Assembly (NCBI GenBank): GCA_028641055.1
Contig: CM054057.1
Span: 326,932,941-326,996,940 of the forward strand
Source: Alopecurus myosuroides
Taxonomy: Eukaryota > Streptophyta > Magnoliopsida > Poales > Poaceae
Reading direction: 5' to 3'
Length of the DNA stretch: 64,000 bases
The notes under the pieces were generated by a model that did no database searches, had not been told where the DNA came from, and worked only from the letters and a program-made list of their open reading frames with translations. Made by a program: the position numbers and the translations under genes. Below, piece after piece: positions 60,200-64,000 of the stretch; within the stretch, counting starts at the first letter, position 1; each line of letters begins with the position of its first letter.

Positions 60200-61727
60200 T
60201 CTTTTTATGAATGAAAGTTTGAAAATTATCACAAATGGTCTAAATAATAGGCTTGCTGTGGTGGATAACGATTTAATTGAAATACATCAAACAACTTTCA
60301 TGAAAAACAAGTTTTTCATGGAAGGGGTAGTCATGTTGCATGAGATTCTCCATGAATTAAAAAACAAAAACAATCTCGAGTGATTTTTTAAATTGATTCC
60401 GAGAAGTCTTATGATAATGTAAAATGAGATTTCTTGTATAATGTTATGCTTAACCAAAGGTTTTCCCATGCTTGGAATGACTTGATCTTTAGTATAATTA
60501 CTAGTGGTAAAGTGAATGTGAAACTTAATGATCAATTAGGCATACTTTTTAGTACTTGCAGAAGGGTTTAGGCAGGGAGATCGCATGTCACCCATTCCGT
60601 TTAATTTGGATGTAGATTTTGTGAATGTTATGATAAAAAAGGCCCAAGAGGCCGGTTTAATTACATGGTTAGTTCCTCATCTACATGAGCATGTGATTTC
60701 CATATTTCCATATGCATACAACGCCATCTTCATGTTGGAGGAGGGGTTGGAGAATACCAGAAACCTTAAATTTATTCGATGCCTCTTCGAACAAATGTTT
60801 GGACTTAAAATCAATTTTCTTAAATGTGAAGTGTATGGGTTAGAAGATTACATTCATCAAATTCATATTTATGAAGATATTTTTACCTACTTGTCAAGTG
60901 AATTACCTCTGAAATATTTAGGAAATCCAACTGATAATAACTTCTTAACAAGCACTGGCATCCTGCTGAAGAAAAGTTGGAAAAAGGTTGGGGTTTTAGC
61001 AGGGTAAATTGATGTACATTGGGTCTAGGACCATACTCCTCGATTATTGCCTCACCACAATCCCTTTTACATGCTTTCTTTCTATAGGTTGCATGTGGAT
61101 GTGAGGGAGAAAATGAACATTTACATGAGTAGGTTGTTGTGGCAGGAAGAACATGGGATTAGGAAATACCACCTCATGAATTGGGAGACAGTTTTCTCTC
61201 CAAAAGATCTAGGTGGGCTTGGGGTTTTGAATTGGTCCTTGTGAATATTAGAATTCTTTGTAAATGGTTATGGAAGCTTGAAAATGAATATGGTTTGTGG
61301 CAGAGACTCCTGAAGAAAATATCTTCAACAAAGACTTTAGCACAAATTGTTGACAAATCTGGATATTCGCTGTTTTAGTAAGGGCTTATGAAAATAATAA
61401 AAAATATTTTCTGTATATTTTGTGGAATAATAGTGAACTCGGGGAAAACACCCATGTTATGGGAAGATAATTGGAATGAATATAGACCTTTGATGGATAT
61501 ATTTCCTAGACTGTATGATTTTTCCTTTAATAAAAAAATTAGGGTGGGAAAAGTGGTGTAATCTAGGGGGCAATGTTTGGTTTTCAAGATATGCTTGTGT
61601 GTGTGGGGGGGGTAGCTAAGGATTGGTACTCTCTGCTAGACTTTATTTTTTATATTCAGTTGAATGATGGCGAAGACAAAATGTTTTGGAAAATGGGGCA
61701 ATAAGGATTTACTGTTAAATCCTTGTG
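60200..61727 (+). pseudogene. Decayed LINE reverse transcriptase fragment
   Basis: Broken frames in correct order: NGLAVVDNDLIEIHQTTFMK, then FRQGDRMSPIPFNLDVDFVN, then an active-site region reading YAYNAIFML instead of YADDTIFML. Downstream are MFGLKINFLKCEVYGL, LPLKYLG, MLSFYRLHVDVREKMN, LLWQEEHGIRKYHLMNWETV and FSPKDLGGLGVLN. The best single frame is 60585-61007. It belongs to the same LINE group as the fragment at 5996-6440. Several stops and frameshifts are present. The copy is cut at 61728 by an LTR. Confidence 0.82.
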
Positions 61728-62276
61728 TGTCGGTTATATACCAAATAGGGGTATATCATATGGTAGTCAAAGTGCCGGATTACCAGGGTGGCCCAATCGG
61801 CAGTGGGCTGTAGTCCATTGGGCGGCCCAGTAATCCGACGCACAGAAGCCGGATTCTAGAAGGAGCCGGATCACGGCCCACGTGATCTGGCTTGGAGGAG
61901 CAGACGGATTCCTTACTTTCCAGGTTATAGTTACCGTAGTATTCTAGGTTTCCTGATCTGTAAGCCCTAATCCGGCTATTATATAAAGCGGACGGGAGAT
62001 AAGTTTAATAAGGGATAACATAGAAGAAGCTATAGGCTAACTCGCCGGGAAGTTGATCCCCTGCGAATAGCTAGATCGAAAACTCACATTGTAATTCTAT
62101 ATCCAGGCTTTAGTCCTGATTAGTGAGAAGTGCAGGAGTAGGCACGTCGTACTGTCGCGACGTACCGAACCTGGGTAAATCCTGTGTTCACTTTCACCAC
62201 GCGATCACGTTCCCCCACGTCTCTACCGTAGTCTCATGGCACCCCCGTCTATGAAAACTACTACGATGTCTCGACA
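61728..62276 (+). mobile_element. 5' LTR of a gypsy element
   Basis: Starts TGTCGGTTATATACC and ends ACGATGTCTCGACA, so the ends are the inverted pair TGTCG...CGACA. Length 549 bp. A promoter-like ATTATATAAAGCGG occurs at about 61978. It is followed one base later by TTGGTGCCCACCGTGGGG, a primer-binding-type sequence seen after LTRs of Triticeae gypsy elements. The second LTR lies beyond the window. Confidence 0.75.
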
Positions 62277-62277
62277 G

Positions 62278-62295
62278 TTGGTGCCCACCGTGGGG
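62278..62295 (+). promoter_or_regulatory. Putative primer-binding site
   Basis: TTGGTGCCCACCGTGGGG, one base inside the LTR end. The matching tRNA was not determined. Confidence 0.55.
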
Positions 62296-62448
62296 AAAAC
62301 GACGTCAGGCGTGAAGTTGCGATCTGGGATACTCGGCGGAATCGGATGATCAATCACTGTCGGAAGCCTGGAGTTCGACGACGACGTCGGACGCTTCCTC
62401 GACAACGGATCCTATATACCGACGCAAAACCACCTGGTAAGTGCCCGC

Positions 62449-63357
62449 GTGTTGACGATCGGATCTGCTAACATCTTTATCGGACTAACTGCAGAAGCAA
62501 TGGGGTTTTGCGGTGGAAGCAAATTTATCCCACCCGCCCTATACCCAGTCGAGGATGACTATGATACCGGATTCTGCTCAGATCGCCGACAAAAAAGGGA
62601 CACACACTTTATCGGCATGGTGCAATCCGAAGCCGCCGAAAACACGGATGATGGAAATCCCGTGCAAGAGGCAGACAAAAACACACCCGTCAAAGAAACG
62701 GAAGATCCGACACCCGTCATACAGGCGGAAGATCCGGCATCTGTCAACACGACGATGAACTCGGAAGCTGACTCTGTACTAGCCGCCATTGAGGCGAGAT
62801 TAGAATCAGAAACCGGATCAGATGATTTTGATTCCAAAGACGAAGACGCGGACGCCTTCGAAAGTAAAGTTAAATCTTTTCAAGAGGGATTCCATGAAGT
62901 ACTAATGGCGAAACCGGCTGATACCACGGACGCCGGCAGCCAGGAAAGCCCTAAAACTCCTCCGCCAGAGGAAGAGAGAGAAGACGGAGAAACTTCTCCG
63001 ATATTTCCTAATGTAAAGGAACTGACAGAAGATGAGCCTCTCAAAAAACCTCCCTCTTCCATGAAAAAGCACCGTGCTGCTAAGAAACTCCAATACAAAA
63101 CCCGGAAGAAAAAATCAGCTGATCTAGCTGATGAAAACCTGGAAGTAGGGGATGCTAGCGGAACAAAGCCTGCGGAGAAGAAAATCAAAGAAATCCTTGC
63201 TCCGCCAATGACGGAACAGGAAGAACAGCAGCTGTTGCAAACGCCAGTGGGAGTAAACGAACCCCCTGAGATGCTGGAAGCCAGGAGACGAGCTTTCCAA
63301 CGGCAACAGCAACATCTACTCAGAACTCGCGAACACCTCCAAAAAAAACCAGGATGA
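62449..63357 (+). CDS. Gag-region ORF of the gypsy element, first frame
   Basis: 302 codons, starting MLTIGSANIFIGLTAEAMGF. Highly charged: acidic Glu/Asp-rich N-terminal half (EADSVLAAIEARLESETGSD), a basic KKHRAAKKLQYKTRKKKSAD stretch, then an Arg/Gln-rich helical part (EARRRAFQRQQQHLL). It lies about 170 bases after the LTR. The frame stops just after an A8 run at 63341-63348, where the next frame takes over with the same composition. It probably is the N-terminal part of a Gag-type protein; the start codon is not certain and no standard domain was recognised. Confidence 0.55.
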   Translation: MLTIGSANIFIGLTAEAMGFCGGSKFIPPALYPVEDDYDTGFCSDRRQKRDTHFIGMVQSEAAENTDDGNPVQEADKNTPVKETEDPTPVIQAEDPASVNTTMNSEADSVLAAIEARLESETGSDDFDSKDEDADAFESKVKSFQEGFHEVLMAKPADTTDAGSQESPKTPPPEEEREDGETSPIFPNVKELTEDEPLKKPPSSMKKHRAAKKLQYKTRKKKSADLADENLEVGDASGTKPAEKKIKEILAPPMTEQEEQQLLQTPVGVNEPPEMLEARRRAFQRQQQHLLRTREHLQKKPG

Positions 63358-64000
63358 CATTAAGTTCATGAAGGAAGAAATCGAGGAGTACGAGAGAAAG
63401 AATAGATCTGGCATTAAACCTACAAGGTTACCCGGAATTGTAAGACCGGAAGTACTGCCGCCAAAAGAAAGGTTTCACAACCCATCTTGGCAAAAGCAGG
63501 TAAACGGCAAAGATGCCAGAGGCGAACCAATATACAAAACCGCAGCAGAAAACGCGGAAGCAGCGTTTTCCATCCTCAACAATGACTTGTACTCTAATGG
63601 TGAAAAGCTCCAGGGGGTGTATGCTTTCCTAGGAAAAGCATTGCAACAACAACAGCGGGCCCAAGAGCGATCAGGAAGACTGCAGGATAACTCCGCCCTA
63701 TGCAAAACAGCTACTTGCGCCGCTGGAGCACCTGGACCAGAGGAACCTGGAGATTCAGACAATTCAAAGGATAAAAAAGAGGATCCGAGAAAAGACAAGA
63801 AAAACCCCGACAATAGGGATGAAGCGTCCCGAACCGGATCCCATCCCCCGAAAGGTGGACTCAAACCCCATGATCGGGAAGAAAAATACCGGAATGACGG
63901 CAAAACAATGCCACCTCCGAGAAACCCAGCTGAGAAAGCCGGAAGATACGATATACCTCACAGACGTGAGAGATCCCGGACACCTCCTAAGGATAAAGAA
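63347..64000 (+). CDS. Gag-region ORF of the gypsy element, second frame, cut by window end
   Basis: Open for 218 codons to the last base without a stop. It starts NQDDIKFMKEEIEEYERKN, then GEPIYKTAAENAEAAFSIL, EKLQGVYAFLGKALQQQQ and a long charged low-complexity end (SKDKKEDPRKDKKNPDNRDE and RRERSRTPPKDKE). It follows the first frame in one continuous protein if one A of the A8 run is removed, so the two are most likely one gene split by a one-base change. The rest of the element is not visible. Confidence 0.55.

Overview
The window is nuclear DNA of a grass of the wheat/barley tribe (Triticeae; other Pooideae cannot be excluded). The reasons are Stowaway MITEs with CTCCCTCCG ends, PIF/Harbinger elements with GAGCATCTCCAC ends and TTA target duplications, long-LTR gypsy elements starting TGTAACATCCC or TGATACGTC, BARE/Angela-like and SIRE/Maximus-like copia LTRs, and a plant-type ZIFL transporter gene with GT-AG introns. 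No bacterial, organellar, rRNA or tRNA gene was recognised.

The only host gene I can support is a zinc-induced-facilitator-like (ZIFL) major facilitator transporter on the minus strand, 13135 down to 6563. I reconstructed 17 exons with consistent GT-AG borders and phases. Exon 9 lacks one base, so as given the gene encodes only a truncated protein of about 229 residues. A Stowaway MITE sits in intron 15 and a three-copy 80-bp tandem repeat in intron 2.

Everything else is transposable-element sequence, much of it nested. Left of the gene: the end of a long Tekay-like LTR (1-2190), an inverted LINE ORF1 (2190-5245), a LINE 3' end (5246-5995) and an older LINE fragment (5996-6440). Right of the gene: a 5'-truncated LINE (13799-16375), a MITE, another LINE tail (17258-17952), an Angela-like copia LTR carrying a Mutator-type MITE (17953-20612), and an Athila-like LTR with a stub of its interior (20613-22431).

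Next is a SIRE/Maximus-like copia element (22432 to about 39850). It is split by an 11-kb Tekay-like gypsy element with two 3.6-kb LTRs (25401-36406). Harbinger-like DNA carrying an unrecognised gene-like ORF follows (about 39890-48406). It is split by a 6.9-kb gypsy element with 1.67-kb LTRs and perfect GTGTC target duplications (40686-47581). A complete 1.68-kb Harbinger-type element (48410-50085) and a 304-bp Stowaway come after it.

The right end holds an Athila-like gag/LTR remnant on the minus strand, a copia LTR fragment, a long Tekay-like LTR on the minus strand ending at 60013, a decayed LINE reverse transcriptase (60200-61727), and the 5' LTR and gag-region ORF of another gypsy element that runs off the window (61728-64000). 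Insertion order can be read from the nesting: Athila-like stub, then copia, then Tekay-like gypsy in one stack; Harbinger-like element, then non-autonomous gypsy in the other.

I found no convincing new biological system. The points most worth checking are the one-base lesion in the ZIFL gene, the gene-like ORF split by a datable insertion, the GC-rich islands inside the Tekay-like LTRs, the non-autonomous gypsy element with one intact ORF, and the inverted LINE that looks like a twin-priming product.
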